In this document: one piece after another, positions 8,805 to 22,149 of the stretch | How the letters are laid out: each line of letters begins with the position of its first letter | How positions within the stretch are numbered: the stretch's first letter is position 1 | Assembly (NCBI RefSeq): GCF_022829685.1 | Contig: NZ_JAKSYE010000054.1 | Location: 186,001-250,000, forward strand | DNA length: 64,000 nucleotides | Direction: 5' to 3' | From: Methylobacterium sp. E-045 | Lineage (GTDB): Bacteria; Pseudomonadota; Alphaproteobacteria; Rhizobiales; Beijerinckiaceae | Translations under genes and position numbers: made by a program | Notes under the pieces: model-generated | Databases searched by the model: none | What the model was told of the DNA's origin: nothing | What the model saw: only the letters and a program-made list of their open reading frames with translations

Positions 8805-9542
8805 CTACCAGCCGCGACGCTCCTCCGGCTCGGGCTTGCGACCGTGCGGGGTGAGCCCGTCGATGACGCCGGGAAGCGCCTGAGCGAGTTGTGACAACAG
8901 GTCGTCGCGGGAGAGCCCGGTGCGGCTCTGCAGCGTGTTCACCGTGGCCGAGCCGAGGGCGTCGGCGAGGCGATTGGGCTCCACCGCTTGGTTCTGGCCG
9001 TGTCCGATCCAAGAACCGAGGGCGTCGCCGAGGCCGCCGCGCTGCAGCCGGTCGATCAACCCGTCGAGGCCACCAAGATCGGCGTCCTGCTCTTGGTCGA
9101 CGCGGCCGTAGGGTCCCGCGCCGGAGGAATGACCCTCGGCACGCGGGCCGCGATCCTCGGAGGCCTGGCCGTCGGGTCCGTCGAGCATCCCCGACAGATC
9201 GCTGAAATCGCCTTCGGGCGACGACCCGCGCGATCCGCCGCCATACCCGCCCCGGTCGCGGTCTTGGTTGAAGCCGCCCTGATCGCCGTCATCATAGGGT
9301 TCGGGTGGCCCGCGCCGGCCTTGCTCGCTCTCGTCGGGAGTTCCCCGGCCACCACCGAGGATTTCGCCCAAGCCGCCGCCGCCCTTCTGCAGGAGCAGCA
9401 TCAATAGGGCCTGGACGATGGGCGAAAGGGAGCCTCCAAGCGCCCCGCCACCGGACCCGCCACCTTGCTGGTGATCGCCGCCCCGGCCGCCGCCGAGGAC
9501 GTTGCCGAGCACACCGCCGATGACCTGATCGAGCAATCCCAT
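8805..9542 (-). CDS. YidB/DUF937 family protein, glycine-rich
   Basis: 245 residues. It starts MGLLDQVIGGVLGNVLGG, a typical DUF937 opening, followed by a long Gly/Asp/Arg-rich low-complexity middle (about 75-160). The conserved C-terminal domain reads GLGDALGSWIGHGQNQAVEPNRLADALG and LSRDDLLSQLAQALPGVIDGLTP. The molecular role of the family is unknown. A GGGAGGA ribosome site precedes 9542; the frame open to 9935 is not needed. Its stop is 8 bp from the convergent mutM stop. Confidence 0.85.
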   Translation of the reverse strand: MGLLDQVIGGVLGNVLGGGRGGDHQQGGGSGGGALGGSLSPIVQALLMLLLQKGGGGLGEILGGGRGTPDESEQGRRGPPEPYDDGDQGGFNQDRDRGGYGGGSRGSSPEGDFSDLSGMLDGPDGQASEDRGPRAEGHSSGAGPYGRVDQEQDADLGGLDGLIDRLQRGGLGDALGSWIGHGQNQAVEPNRLADALGSATVNTLQSRTGLSRDDLLSQLAQALPGVIDGLTPHGRKPEPEERRGW

Positions 9543-9580
9543 GGTCGTTCCTCCCGTGCACCCAGCCCCAACGGCGAAGT

Positions 9581-9880
9581 CTATTCCCGGCGTCCACCGG
9601 TTCCGGCGCGGTCGCGCGCGGGCAGATGGTCGAGGGGATTGGTGCGGCTCTTCTTGCCGTCGTCTTCCGTCACGGCCGTCGATGGCCGAATGGCGCTCGG
9701 CGGCTTCACATCCCCGACCGGCCGCGAGCCGGAGGTGTCGCCCGATCGGGTTTCCGAAGGCACGTCGGCCGGCGTGGGCTGGTCGCGACGATCGGAGATT
9801 GCCTGGGCCGGCAAGGTCTGCGCCACGAGAATGCCGGCAGCAAGGAGCAGGCTGGCCCGGATAAGAGGTTCCTTGCGCAT
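9581..9880 (-). CDS. Hypothetical secreted protein
   Basis: A 99-residue ORF with a clear N-terminal signal peptide (MRKEPLIRASLLLAAGILVAQTLPAQA) and a short, polar, Pro/Ser/Asp-rich remainder without a recognised domain. A GACGGAG ribosome site lies about seven bases before the ATG. It sits between uvrB and the DUF937 gene on the same strand, 38 bp upstream of the latter, and may be co-transcribed with it. No function can be assigned. Confidence 0.6.
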   Translation of the reverse strand: MRKEPLIRASLLLAAGILVAQTLPAQAISDRRDQPTPADVPSETRSGDTSGSRPVGDVKPPSAIRPSTAVTEDDGKKSRTNPLDHLPARDRAGTGGRRE

Positions 9881-9985
9881 AGAGTGCTCCGTCGGTTCGA
9901 GACGAGAAGGCGTCCGGTGATGGGCGCCATCGCATGCCTCACCAAGCCCGAGCCTATGCCGGGGGTTCCGGTGCCGATACCGGTT

Positions 9986-12673
<2,688 letters not shown>

Positions 12674-12693
12674 GGGTGGAATATGGCCCCGCG

Positions 12694-12708
12694 GAACGAA
12701 AGGGGAAA
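12694..12708. promoter_or_regulatory. Weak LexA-like box upstream of uvrB
   Basis: GAAC, seven bases, GAAA at 21-35 bp before the uvrB start. The alphaproteobacterial SOS consensus is GAAC-N7-GAAC (or GTTC-N7-GTTC), so one base differs. It is in a sensible place for a DNA-repair gene, but such near-matches occur by chance. Confidence 0.25.
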
Positions 12709-12750
12709 GGGCGGCCCATCGCTTCGCGACGATCAGGAGCGAGACCCATC

Positions 12751-13251
12751 ATGACGAACTCATCGAACCCGATTCATCCGCAGGCGCGGATCGGCCATGT
12801 CCATCTCAAGGTCGCGAGCTTGGACCGGGCTCTGGCCTTCTATTGCGGGGTGCTCGGTTTCTCCCTGAAGGCCCGCTACGGAACCCAGGCCGCCTTCATC
12901 GCCGCCGGTGACTACCACCACCATATCGGGCTCAATACCTGGGAGAGCGAAGGCGGCGGCCCGCCGGCCCCTGGCACGACCGGCCTGTTCCACCTCGCCG
13001 TGCTCTATCCGACGCGAGCGAGCCTGGCCGATGCCCTGCGCCGCCTCGACGGGGCCGGCATCGCCCTCGACGGGGCCAGCGACCACGGTGTGAGCGAGGC
13101 GCTCTACCTGCGGGATCCGGACATGAACGGAGTCGAACTCTATCGGGACCGGCCGGAGGAGGAATGGCCGCGCGATGCGGAGGGCGGTCTCGCCATGTTC
13201 ACGCGCCGCCTCGACCTCGCCGATCTCCGCTCGGCCGTGGAGCATTCCTGA
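12751..13251 (+). CDS. VOC family protein (catechol 2,3-dioxygenase-like)
   Basis: 166 residues with the vicinal-oxygen-chelate pattern: RIGHVHLKVASLDRALAFYCGVLGF at the N-terminus, DYHHHIGLNTW, LFHLAVLYPTRASLADALRRL and the metal-ligand-type end LRDPDMNGVELYRDRP. Histidines and the final glutamate match the usual ligands, so it may be a metal-dependent ring-cleaving dioxygenase or lyase. An AGGAGCGAG ribosome site precedes 12751. It is divergent from uvrB with 77 bp between the starts. Confidence 0.88.
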   Translation: MTNSSNPIHPQARIGHVHLKVASLDRALAFYCGVLGFSLKARYGTQAAFIAAGDYHHHIGLNTWESEGGGPPAPGTTGLFHLAVLYPTRASLADALRRLDGAGIALDGASDHGVSEALYLRDPDMNGVELYRDRPEEEWPRDAEGGLAMFTRRLDLADLRSAVEHS

Positions 13252-13471
13252 GGAGCGGCAAACCGTTAGGCGGCAACCTTCCGGTGTGCTACCTGCTGAG
13301 TCAGACGGTGCCGTCCTCGGTGAGGGCGGCTGAGGCGTGCATGACGGCATCAGACCGCCGCCGCCTCGACGCCCCTCGCTCGAGCAAGGCCGAAGGGCAC
13401 GGGAGCGGGTCGGCGGCGGGTGGAGACCAGTAGCGATTCCACCTGTCCTATTGCCTGATGCGAGCGACCTT

Positions 13472-14302
13472 ATGAAAATCCGGACCGGCTACACGATCGG
13501 CTACGACACGTTCGGCCCGACGCCGATCACCTTGATGCTCAACGTCCACCCCTCGCGCGCGGATGACCTGCTGACGCCGGAGACGATGACGATCGACCCG
13601 CCGGTGGACGCTCACAGCTATCTCGACCCGTTCGGCAACGTTTGTACCCGCATCCTCGCGCCGGGAGGGCGGATCACGGTCTCGGCCGATTTCACCATCG
13701 AGGATTCGGGGGAATTGGACGAAGTCGTCCCAGAGGCGAAGCAGCACGCGGTGCAGGACCTGCCGGACGATGTGATGCCGTTCCTGCTCGGTAGCCGCTA
13801 CTGCGAGACGGACAAGCTCTCGAACATCGCCTGGGGCCTCTTCGGCACGACGCCCGAGGGCTGGAAACGGGTGCAGGCGATCCACGATTTCGTCCATCAG
13901 CACATCAAGTTCGATTACCAGCAGGCCGACGCCACCCGCACCGCCTACGAAGCCTATACCCAGAAGATCGGCGTCTGCCGCGACTTCACCCACCTCGCCG
14001 TCGCCTTCTGCCGCTGCATGAACATCCCGGCCCGCTACTGCACCGGCTATCTCGGGGACATCGGCGTGCCGGTGGTGCCCCCGGGAGACTTCTCGGCCTG
14101 GCTCGAAGTCTATCTGGACGGGCGCTGGTTCACCTTCGACGCCCGCAACAACAAGCGCCGCATCGGGCGCATCCTCATCGCACGCGGCCGCGACGCCACC
14201 GATGTCGCCATCTCCACGAGCTTCAGCACGGCCCTGCTCGCGAGCTTCGATGTGCATACCGACGAGATCAGCGAGACCGGCGAACTGACCCCCATCGCCT
14301 GA
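13472..14302 (+). CDS. Transglutaminase-like family protein
   Basis: 276 residues. The N-terminal part (MKIRTGYTIGYDTFGPTPITLMLNVHP) is the bacterial transglutaminase N-terminal beta domain. The catalytic core has the cysteine in YTQKIGVCRDFTHLAVAFCR, followed by IPARYCTGYLG and the His/Asp region DFSAWLEVYLDGRWFTFDARNN. In this core HxD is replaced by SAWLEVYL plus FDARNN: the histidine usually found before the final aspartate is not obvious (the family often reads H-AW-E-Y). No signal peptide is seen. Role unknown, possibly protease-like. Confidence 0.85.
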   Translation: MKIRTGYTIGYDTFGPTPITLMLNVHPSRADDLLTPETMTIDPPVDAHSYLDPFGNVCTRILAPGGRITVSADFTIEDSGELDEVVPEAKQHAVQDLPDDVMPFLLGSRYCETDKLSNIAWGLFGTTPEGWKRVQAIHDFVHQHIKFDYQQADATRTAYEAYTQKIGVCRDFTHLAVAFCRCMNIPARYCTGYLGDIGVPVVPPGDFSAWLEVYLDGRWFTFDARNNKRRIGRILIARGRDATDVAISTSFSTALLASFDVHTDEISETGELTPIA

Positions 14303-14417
14303 CACGGACCCGCGCTGGATCGACATCCGGCCTCCCGCGTTCGGATAGACGCATACCCGTCCCGGCCGATCGATCCGTCACATAGGCCGCGGGGGATGCA
14401 CCGCTATCGGAGACGGC

Positions 14418-15488
14418 ATGTCGGACAGTTTCAAGGGTACGGCGCTCATCGCCGGTGCGAGCGGTATCGTCGGCAACAATCTCGCCCGCCACCTCGTGGG
14501 GGAGGGCTGGAACGTCCTGGGTCTGGCGCGCCGGCCCGTCGCCATCGAGGGCGTCACCCCGGTGACCGCGGATTTGACCGATCCGGCCTCCTTGCGGGAG
14601 GCTTTGTCGGATCTCGCGCCGACGCATGTGTTCATCACCACCTGGATGCGGCAGGCGACCGAAGCCGAGAATTGCCGCGTCAACGGCACCATGGTCCGCA
14701 ACCTGCTCGATGCCCTTCGATCCGCTCCGCTGCGCCACGTGGCGCTGGTGACCGGGCTCAAACACTATCTCGGGCCGTTCGAAGCCTACGGAAAGGGCAC
14801 CCTGCCGCAGACGCCGTTCCGCGAGGACCAAGAACGACTGCCGGTGGAGAATTTCTACTATGTGCAGGAGGATGAGGTGTTCGCTGGGGCCGAGCGCCAG
14901 GGGTTCAGCTGGAGCGTGCACCGTCCGCACACGATCGTCGGTTATGCCCTGGGCAACGCCATGAACATGGGTGTGACGCTGGCCGTCTACGCGTCCCTGT
15001 GCCGCGAGACCGGGCGCCCGTTCCTGTTCCCGGGTTCGCCCCAGCAATGGAACGGACTGACCGACGTCACGGATGCGAGGCTGCTCGCCCGGCATCTCGC
15101 CTGGGCCTCCACCGATCCCGCCGCGGCGAACACGGCATTCAACGTGGTGAATGGCGACGTCTTCCGCTGGTCGTGGATGTGGGGCCGCATCGCGGATTGG
15201 TTCGGCCTGGAGCCGGCTCCCTATCCCGGCGCGCCGACGCCCCTCGAGGAGCAGATGGCCGAGGACGGCCCGGTCTGGGCGGATCTGGCGAAACGCCACG
15301 GGTTGGTCGAGTCCGATCTCGACCGTCTCGCCTCCGCATGGCACACCGATGCGGATCTCGGCCGGCCGATCGAGGTGGTCACCGACATGGCGCGCAGCCG
15401 ACGCCTCGGCTTCCTCGACTATCAGCCCAGCGATGATAGCTTCCTCGACCTGTTCGGCCGGCTGCGGGCCGATAAAGTCATCCCGTGA
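14418..15488 (+). CDS. SDR family oxidoreductase, PRISE (progesterone 5-beta-reductase / iridoid synthase-like) type
   Basis: 356 residues with an N-terminal Rossmann motif GASGIVGNNLARHL (about 13-26) for NADPH. The later segments VTGLKHYLGPFEAYG, NFYYVQEDEVF and VHRPHTIVGYA fit extended SDRs, and the end (NGLTDVTDARLLARHLAWA, AFNVVNGDVFRWSWMW) is typical of the PRISE group that reduces enone C=C bonds. The Lys in LKHYLG and Tyr in FYYVQED are probable catalytic residues. The ankyrin gene begins at its stop codon. Confidence 0.85.
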   Translation: MSDSFKGTALIAGASGIVGNNLARHLVGEGWNVLGLARRPVAIEGVTPVTADLTDPASLREALSDLAPTHVFITTWMRQATEAENCRVNGTMVRNLLDALRSAPLRHVALVTGLKHYLGPFEAYGKGTLPQTPFREDQERLPVENFYYVQEDEVFAGAERQGFSWSVHRPHTIVGYALGNAMNMGVTLAVYASLCRETGRPFLFPGSPQQWNGLTDVTDARLLARHLAWASTDPAAANTAFNVVNGDVFRWSWMWGRIADWFGLEPAPYPGAPTPLEEQMAEDGPVWADLAKRHGLVESDLDRLASAWHTDADLGRPIEVVTDMARSRRLGFLDYQPSDDSFLDLFGRLRADKVIP

Positions 15489-16063
15489 GACAGACGATGA
15501 CGATGCAACCTGAAACGCCGGCCTCGCCCAACCCCGCGCTTCCCGAACTCGACTCGGAGACCCTGGCCTTCGCCGGCCGGGTCTTCCAGTATGCACGGGT
15601 GGGACATGTGGACGAACTCGCCGAGCTCTTCGCGCAGGGGCTTCCGGCGAACCTCCTCAACGACAAGGGTGACAGCCTCCTGATGCTGGCCGCCTATAAT
15701 GGACAGGTCGAGACCACGCGCCTCATCCTAGACAACGGCGGCGACCCCGAACTCTCCAACGACAGGGGGCAGACGCCTCTCGCCGGTGCCGCCTTCAAGG
15801 GCGACATGGCCATCGTCGAACTGCTTCTGGAGAGGGGCGCCGATGTCGACGGCACCGGAACCGGCACGCGCACGGCGCTGATGACGGCCGCCATGTTCAA
15901 CCGCACCGAAATGGTGGACGTACTGCTGGCGCGGGGCGCCGACCCGGCCAAGCGCGATGGGAACGGGCAAAGCGCGGCCGATCTCGCCCGCTCCATGAAT
16001 GCGGCGGATACCCCGTTTCAGCTCGAGGCCGCCGAGCGGCTCGCCCGGCTCGTCATCGATTGA
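15485..16063 (+). CDS. Ankyrin repeat protein
   Basis: About 190 residues with three to four ankyrin repeats: DSLLMLAAYNGQVETTRLILDNG, QTPLAGAAFKGDMAIVELLLERG and TALMTAAMFNRTEMVDVLLARG. These are protein-interaction modules; no enzymatic domain and no signal peptide are present. The frame can start at GTG 15485, which shares bases with the previous TGA stop, or at ATG 15497 or 15503; the ribosome site is weak, so coupled translation is plausible. Partner unknown. Confidence 0.85.
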   Translation: MRQTMTMQPETPASPNPALPELDSETLAFAGRVFQYARVGHVDELAELFAQGLPANLLNDKGDSLLMLAAYNGQVETTRLILDNGGDPELSNDRGQTPLAGAAFKGDMAIVELLLERGADVDGTGTGTRTALMTAAMFNRTEMVDVLLARGADPAKRDGNGQSAADLARSMNAADTPFQLEAAERLARLVID

Positions 16064-16098
16064 GCCGAGCTTTTATGACTCACCAGGGGCGAAGTGGC

Positions 16099-17889
16099 AT
16101 GGCATCTCGGCTCTCGATCGCGCGCGTCTCGTCCCTGTCCCTGTTCCTGTCCCTGCTCGCCGGCGCGGTGACGCTCTCGCCGAGTGTCCACGCCGAGGAA
16201 TGGCCGATGTTCGGCCGCGACCATACCAACCGGCATTTCTCGCCGCTCGTGACGGTCGACCGGACCAACGTCGCCAAGCTGCGCCCGGCCTGGATCTTCC
16301 AGACCGGGATAACCGGCTACTTCCAGGCCGAGCCCGTTGTGGTCGACGGGGCGATGTACGTCTCAACCACACAGAACCACGTCGCCGCCCTCGACGCCCG
16401 GACGGGTCGCGTCCTGTGGACCTACACCCACAAGGCGCGGACGGAGAAGATCTTCGGGCCGCCGTCCAATCGCGGCGTTGCGGTCTCCGGCGGCAAGGTG
16501 TTCGAGGCGACCATGGACGGGCGGGTGATCGCCCTCGACGCGAAGACCGGCAAGGTCCTGTGGGACCATGAGGCGGTCCGCCCGGAGGAGGGCGAGTCGG
16601 AAACCGCCTCCGATCTGGCCGGAAAGCTCGGCGCAGGCGCGATCCAGGGATCGAGCCGGCTCGGATTCAAGATGCCGCCCCTCGTGGCCGACGGACTCGT
16701 CATCGTCGGGGTGGCCGGGGCGGGCTACGGCCTTCACGTGGAGGACGAGAAGGGCGGCCTCGACGGCGGTGCCGTGGTCGGGATCGAGGGCGGCTACGGC
16801 CGACGCGGCTGGCTCGCCGCCTACGATGCGGCCACGGGTGAGGAGCGCTGGCGCTGGTACGTCACCAAGGAGGACGGCTGGGAAGGCGGCTTCGTGGAGA
16901 AAACCGCCGACGGGGTGCCGCTCAATCGCGACATCGCCGCCGAGAAGGCGGCCGCAACCCGGCATAAGGAAGCCTGGAAGGTCGGCGGCGGCTCGCTCTG
17001 GATGACCCCCGCCTACGATGCCGATCTCGGCCTGATCTATGTCGGCACCGGCAATCCTGCGCCGCAGAATTTCGGCCTCTCGCGGCCGGGCGACAACCTC
17101 TACACGATGAGCCTCGTCGCCCTGGACGTGAAGACGGGCAAGCTGCGCTGGTACTACCAGCAGGTCCCGCACGACGAATGGGGCTACGACGTCGCGAGCC
17201 CGCCCTTCCTTCTCGATTACGCGACACCGGAAGGGCCGGTGAAGGCGGTCGCCGAGGCGAGCAAGACCGGCTGGCTCTACGTCCACGACCGGGCGACGGG
17301 GACCCTCCTCGGCAGGTCAGCGCCGCTCACGACGCAGAAGAACCTCTACGCACCGCCCACCGAGACCGGAACCGTAGTCAGCCCAGGCCCCCTCGGGGCG
17401 ATCTCCTGGCATCCCGTCGCCTTCGATCCAACGACCAGCATGGCCTACGCCCAGGTCCGGCACGGGGCGACGACCTACACGGTGAGGACCGTCCCGGCCG
17501 CCGGCGACAGGCCGCAAATCCGTTTCACCGAGACCAGCGAGGCGAAGGGAGAGCCCTCCTTCAGCACGCTCACGGCCGTCGACCTCGCGAAGGATGGGGC
17601 GATCAAATGGTCGGTGAAGGCGGGAAGCCGCCTCTCCGGCGGCACCCTCGCCACCGCGGGCGGTCTGGTCTTCTCCGGCGAAGAGGACGGCCATCTCGAT
17701 GCCCATGACGCGGCGACCGGGTCGATGCTGTGGCGGTTCCAGTGCGGTGCCGGGATCGGCGGGCCGCCGATCACCTATTCCCTGGATGGCCGGCAATACG
17801 TGGCCGTGGCGGCCGGCGGAGCCTCCTTCACCAAGGGCTCGGGCTTCGGCACCGGAGATGCACTCGTGGTGTTCGCCCTACCGGACTGA
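16099..17889 (+). CDS. PQQ-dependent dehydrogenase-like quinoprotein, periplasmic
   Basis: 596 residues with a signal peptide (MASRLSIARVSSLSLFLSLLAG...VHA) and an eight-bladed quinoprotein propeller made of repeated tryptophan-docking motifs (LDARTGRVLWTY, LDAKTGKVLWDH, YDAATGEERWRW, LDVKTGKLRWYY). Methanol/ethanol dehydrogenase-type segments RPGDNLYTMS and QQVPHDEWGYDVASPP are kept. The adjacent-cysteine pair typical of methanol dehydrogenases is absent, and there is no cytochrome c domain. It probably oxidises an alcohol or aldehyde using PQQ; the substrate is unknown. The chosen ATG has an AGGGGCGAAG site upstream; in-frame ATGs occur from 16060. Confidence 0.85.
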   Translation: MASRLSIARVSSLSLFLSLLAGAVTLSPSVHAEEWPMFGRDHTNRHFSPLVTVDRTNVAKLRPAWIFQTGITGYFQAEPVVVDGAMYVSTTQNHVAALDARTGRVLWTYTHKARTEKIFGPPSNRGVAVSGGKVFEATMDGRVIALDAKTGKVLWDHEAVRPEEGESETASDLAGKLGAGAIQGSSRLGFKMPPLVADGLVIVGVAGAGYGLHVEDEKGGLDGGAVVGIEGGYGRRGWLAAYDAATGEERWRWYVTKEDGWEGGFVEKTADGVPLNRDIAAEKAAATRHKEAWKVGGGSLWMTPAYDADLGLIYVGTGNPAPQNFGLSRPGDNLYTMSLVALDVKTGKLRWYYQQVPHDEWGYDVASPPFLLDYATPEGPVKAVAEASKTGWLYVHDRATGTLLGRSAPLTTQKNLYAPPTETGTVVSPGPLGAISWHPVAFDPTTSMAYAQVRHGATTYTVRTVPAAGDRPQIRFTETSEAKGEPSFSTLTAVDLAKDGAIKWSVKAGSRLSGGTLATAGGLVFSGEEDGHLDAHDAATGSMLWRFQCGAGIGGPPITYSLDGRQYVAVAAGGASFTKGSGFGTGDALVVFALPD

Positions 17890-18058
17890 CGGTCTTCCGC
17901 CATTCCGGGCCTCGTTCGCCGCAAGCTTGGCCTGCGAGGTCGCGAACCACCGTGGTAGGGGTTCGAGGATCGGCATGATCGAGGAGACGGCGTGCGACAG
18001 GCGTCCGGTCGTCGACGACCAGGCGAAGCGTGTTGGCCCAGCGGCAGGAAGCGATGGC

Positions 18059-18586
18059 ATGACTCCGAACACCCGGCGATGGATCATCAGCGGCGTCTTC
18101 GGCCTGTTCATGGGCTGGGCGATCGGCGGGGTGATCTTTCCCGCGCTGAGCGCCCTCGTCGGTATGATGGTCCGGCCCGCCCCTGGAATGCGGGATGCCG
18201 CCATAACCTGGCCGGGACCCGCTGTAGACGTGCTGCCCTTCCTCGCCATCGGTCTTCAGGCCACCGTGGTGATCGTCGTGACGCTCCTCCTTGCCCGCGT
18301 GGCCGATGAGCGACGACGCATGGGCTGGGGCTGCCTCGCCGTCGGAAGCGCGATCCTGATGAACGGGATCGTCCTCCTGGCGATCACGGGTGTCCTGGGC
18401 TGGCTCTTCGACCGGAATCCCGGTGGCGCCGGCGGTGGCGAGGCGAGCGCCGGCTTCTTTCTGCTGCTGTTGGCCTTGCCCTACGCCCTGCTTTGCCTCG
18501 CCCTGCTGGTGGGCGGGGCGGTGATGCTGCGCAGGCGTCCGCCCTCTTCCACGCAAACCGGAATGCGGCAGTCCGTGCAGCAATGA
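18059..18586 (+). CDS. Hypothetical membrane protein, four predicted helices
   Basis: 175 residues with four hydrophobic segments: WIISGVFGLFMGWAIGGVIF, FLAIGLQATVVIVVTLLLA, ILMNGIVLLAITGVLGWLF and FLLLLALPYALLCLALLVGG. It ends in a basic tail (MLRRRPPS). No family is recognised. The ATG at 18059 is preceded by AGGAAG; the open frame upstream is not needed. It lies alone between the quinoprotein and thioesterase genes. Confidence 0.6.
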   Translation: MTPNTRRWIISGVFGLFMGWAIGGVIFPALSALVGMMVRPAPGMRDAAITWPGPAVDVLPFLAIGLQATVVIVVTLLLARVADERRRMGWGCLAVGSAILMNGIVLLAITGVLGWLFDRNPGGAGGGEASAGFFLLLLALPYALLCLALLVGGAVMLRRRPPSSTQTGMRQSVQQ

Positions 18587-18714
18587 CACCATGACGCCCC
18601 CTGCGACTCCACGAGCGGCTCACCTGTTCTCAGCATGCCGGATGTGACAGGAAGACACAGGCGGCGTGCAGCCTGCATCGGCCAGCCAGCGATAACGCGA
18701 GACCGCACCACCCC

Positions 18715-19140
18715 ATGTCGACCGATGTTTCCGAGACGCGACAGCCCACCGACCGCGGCTCTCCCGTGGTGCGAACCATCGCGATGCCCGCGGACACCAA
18801 TCCGGCCGGGGACATTTTCGGCGGCTGGCTGATGGGCCAGATGGATCTGGCGGCGGGTAACGTGGCCGCGCGGCGGGCGCGGGGCCGCTGCGCCACGATC
18901 TCGGTGGATGCCATGACCTTCCATCGCCCGGTCATCGTGGGCGATGAGGTCAGCATCTATGCCTGGATCGTAAAGGTCGGCCGCACCTCGCTTCGCATCC
19001 AGGTCGAGGTCTGGCGCCGAGAGCGCGAGGGCGAGACCACCATGAAGGTGACGGAAGGTCTCTTCACCTTCGTCGCCATCGGCAGCGACCGCCGTCCGAG
19101 ACCGATCCCGCCGGAGGTGGAGGAGAGCTGGGAGGTGTGA
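18715..19140 (+). CDS. Acyl-CoA thioesterase, YciA-type hotdog fold
   Basis: 141 residues. It contains the YciA/BACH signature TNPAGDIFGGWLMGQMDLAAG, with the catalytic-type aspartate and helix, then DAMTFHRPVIVGDEVSIYAWIVKVGRTSLRIQVEVW. The family hydrolyses a broad range of acyl-CoAs and works as a cytosolic hexamer. Length is typical. Its stop lies 33 bp from the convergent deoB stop. Confidence 0.9.
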   Translation: MSTDVSETRQPTDRGSPVVRTIAMPADTNPAGDIFGGWLMGQMDLAAGNVAARRARGRCATISVDAMTFHRPVIVGDEVSIYAWIVKVGRTSLRIQVEVWRREREGETTMKVTEGLFTFVAIGSDRRPRPIPPEVEESWEV

Positions 19141-19173
19141 GGTTCGGTCCCGCCCGGATCGAGCGGGAACGTC

Positions 19174-20394
19174 TCACCACCACGACGTACCGCGCTTCAC
19201 TTCGCCGACGCCGAGATGGCGGGCGATGGCGGCGCCGATATCCGCGAAGGTCTCCCTTCGCCCGAGTGCGCGCGCCGCGACGCCGGGACCGAAGGCGAGG
19301 ATGGGCACCTGCTCACGGGTATGCTCGGTCCCTCGCCACGTCGGGTCGTTGCCATGGTCGGCGGTGACGATGCAGACATCGCCCTCCTCGAGCACCGCAT
19401 GGATCTCGGGTACGCGCGCGTCGAAGCGCTCCAGCTCGGCGGCGTAGCCGGGCACGTCGCGACGGTGGCCGTATTCCGTGTCGAAATCCACCAGGTTCAA
19501 GAAGACGAGGCCGCCGTCGGGGAGGGTGCGGAACGCGGCGAGGGCCGCGTCGAGGCAGGCGGCGTTGCCGGCCGGTTTGATCTCGCGGCCTGTGGCGCGG
19601 TGGGCGAAGATGTCGCCGATCTTGCCGACGCTGACGACGGAGCGCCCCTGATCGCTCAGTCGGTCGAGCAGCGTCTCGCCCGGCGGCTGCGTGGCGAAAT
19701 CCTTGCGGTTCGCGGTGCGCCGGAAACCGGCCTTATCGGAGCCGACGAAGGGGCGGGCGATGACCCGACCGATGCGGTAGAAATCGCAGATGTCGCGGGC
19801 GACGCGGCACAGCTCGTAGAGGCGGTCGAGCCCGAACGTCTCCTCGTGCGCGGCGATCTGGAAGACGCTGTCGGCCGAGGTGTAGCAGATCGGCTTGCCC
19901 GTCCGGGCATGTTCGGCCCCGTGACGCTCGATGATCGACATGCCGGCGGCGTGGCAATTCCCGAGGAGGCCGGGAAGTCCGCCCCGTTCGATGAGTGTCC
20001 GGGTGAGGGCAGCGGGGAAGGCCGGCACCGTGTCGGGAAAGTAGCCCCATACCTCGGTGACGGGCGCGCCGGCGATCTCCCAATGTCCGGAGGGGGTGTC
20101 CTTGCCGGGCGCGGTTTCGATGGCGTGGCCGTAGGCCCCGCGCACCGGGCCCATGGGCTCGAGGCCGGGTGGGATGCGGCCGCTCGCCCCTGCCGCGGCG
20201 AGGCCGAGGCCGAGGCGCGTCAGGTTTGGCAGCGCGAGCGCCCCGCTTCTTAGGCCCTCGCGGTCCCCCGACCCGGCAGCGCAGGAATCCGCGATGTGGC
20301 CGAGCGTGTCCGAGCCCTCGTCACCGTAGCGGGCGGCATCCGGCCCTCCGCCGATACCGACCGAATCGAGGACGATGAGGAGGACGCGCGCCAT
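19174..20394 (-). CDS. deoB: Phosphopentomutase
   Basis: Interconverts (deoxy)ribose 1-phosphate and 5-phosphate in nucleoside salvage. An alkaline-phosphatase-superfamily metalloenzyme: [30 protein letters not shown] supplies metal ligands, [15 protein letters not shown] holds the phospho-threonine, and [23 protein letters not shown] completes the metal site. The product is 406 residues, the usual length. The frame runs far upstream, but [11 protein letters not shown] fixes the start at 20394, 14 bp after the upstream ABC-ATPase stop, so the two are probably one transcript. Confidence 0.96.
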   Translation of the reverse strand: MARVLLIVLDSVGIGGGPDAARYGDEGSDTLGHIADSCAAGSGDREGLRSGALALPNLTRLGLGLAAAGASGRIPPGLEPMGPVRGAYGHAIETAPGKDTPSGHWEIAGAPVTEVWGYFPDTVPAFPAALTRTLIERGGLPGLLGNCHAAGMSIIERHGAEHARTGKPICYTSADSVFQIAAHEETFGLDRLYELCRVARDICDFYRIGRVIARPFVGSDKAGFRRTANRKDFATQPPGETLLDRLSDQGRSVVSVGKIGDIFAHRATGREIKPAGNAACLDAALAAFRTLPDGGLVFLNLVDFDTEYGHRRDVPGYAAELERFDARVPEIHAVLEEGDVCIVTADHGNDPTWRGTEHTREQVPILAFGPGVAARALGRRETFADIGAAIARHLGVGEVKRGTSWW

Positions 20395-20408
20395 GGATCT
20401 CGTCGTGC

Positions 20409-22037
<1,629 letters not shown>

Positions 22038-22149
22038 CGAGGCGATGGTACCGGGTCCACGGAGACGGGGATCGCGCTTCTTATAGCGCGGCGCCGTGGG
22101 ATCGGCGAACGGTGATTGATCCGCCGCCAGACCCCAGTACAAACGCCCC

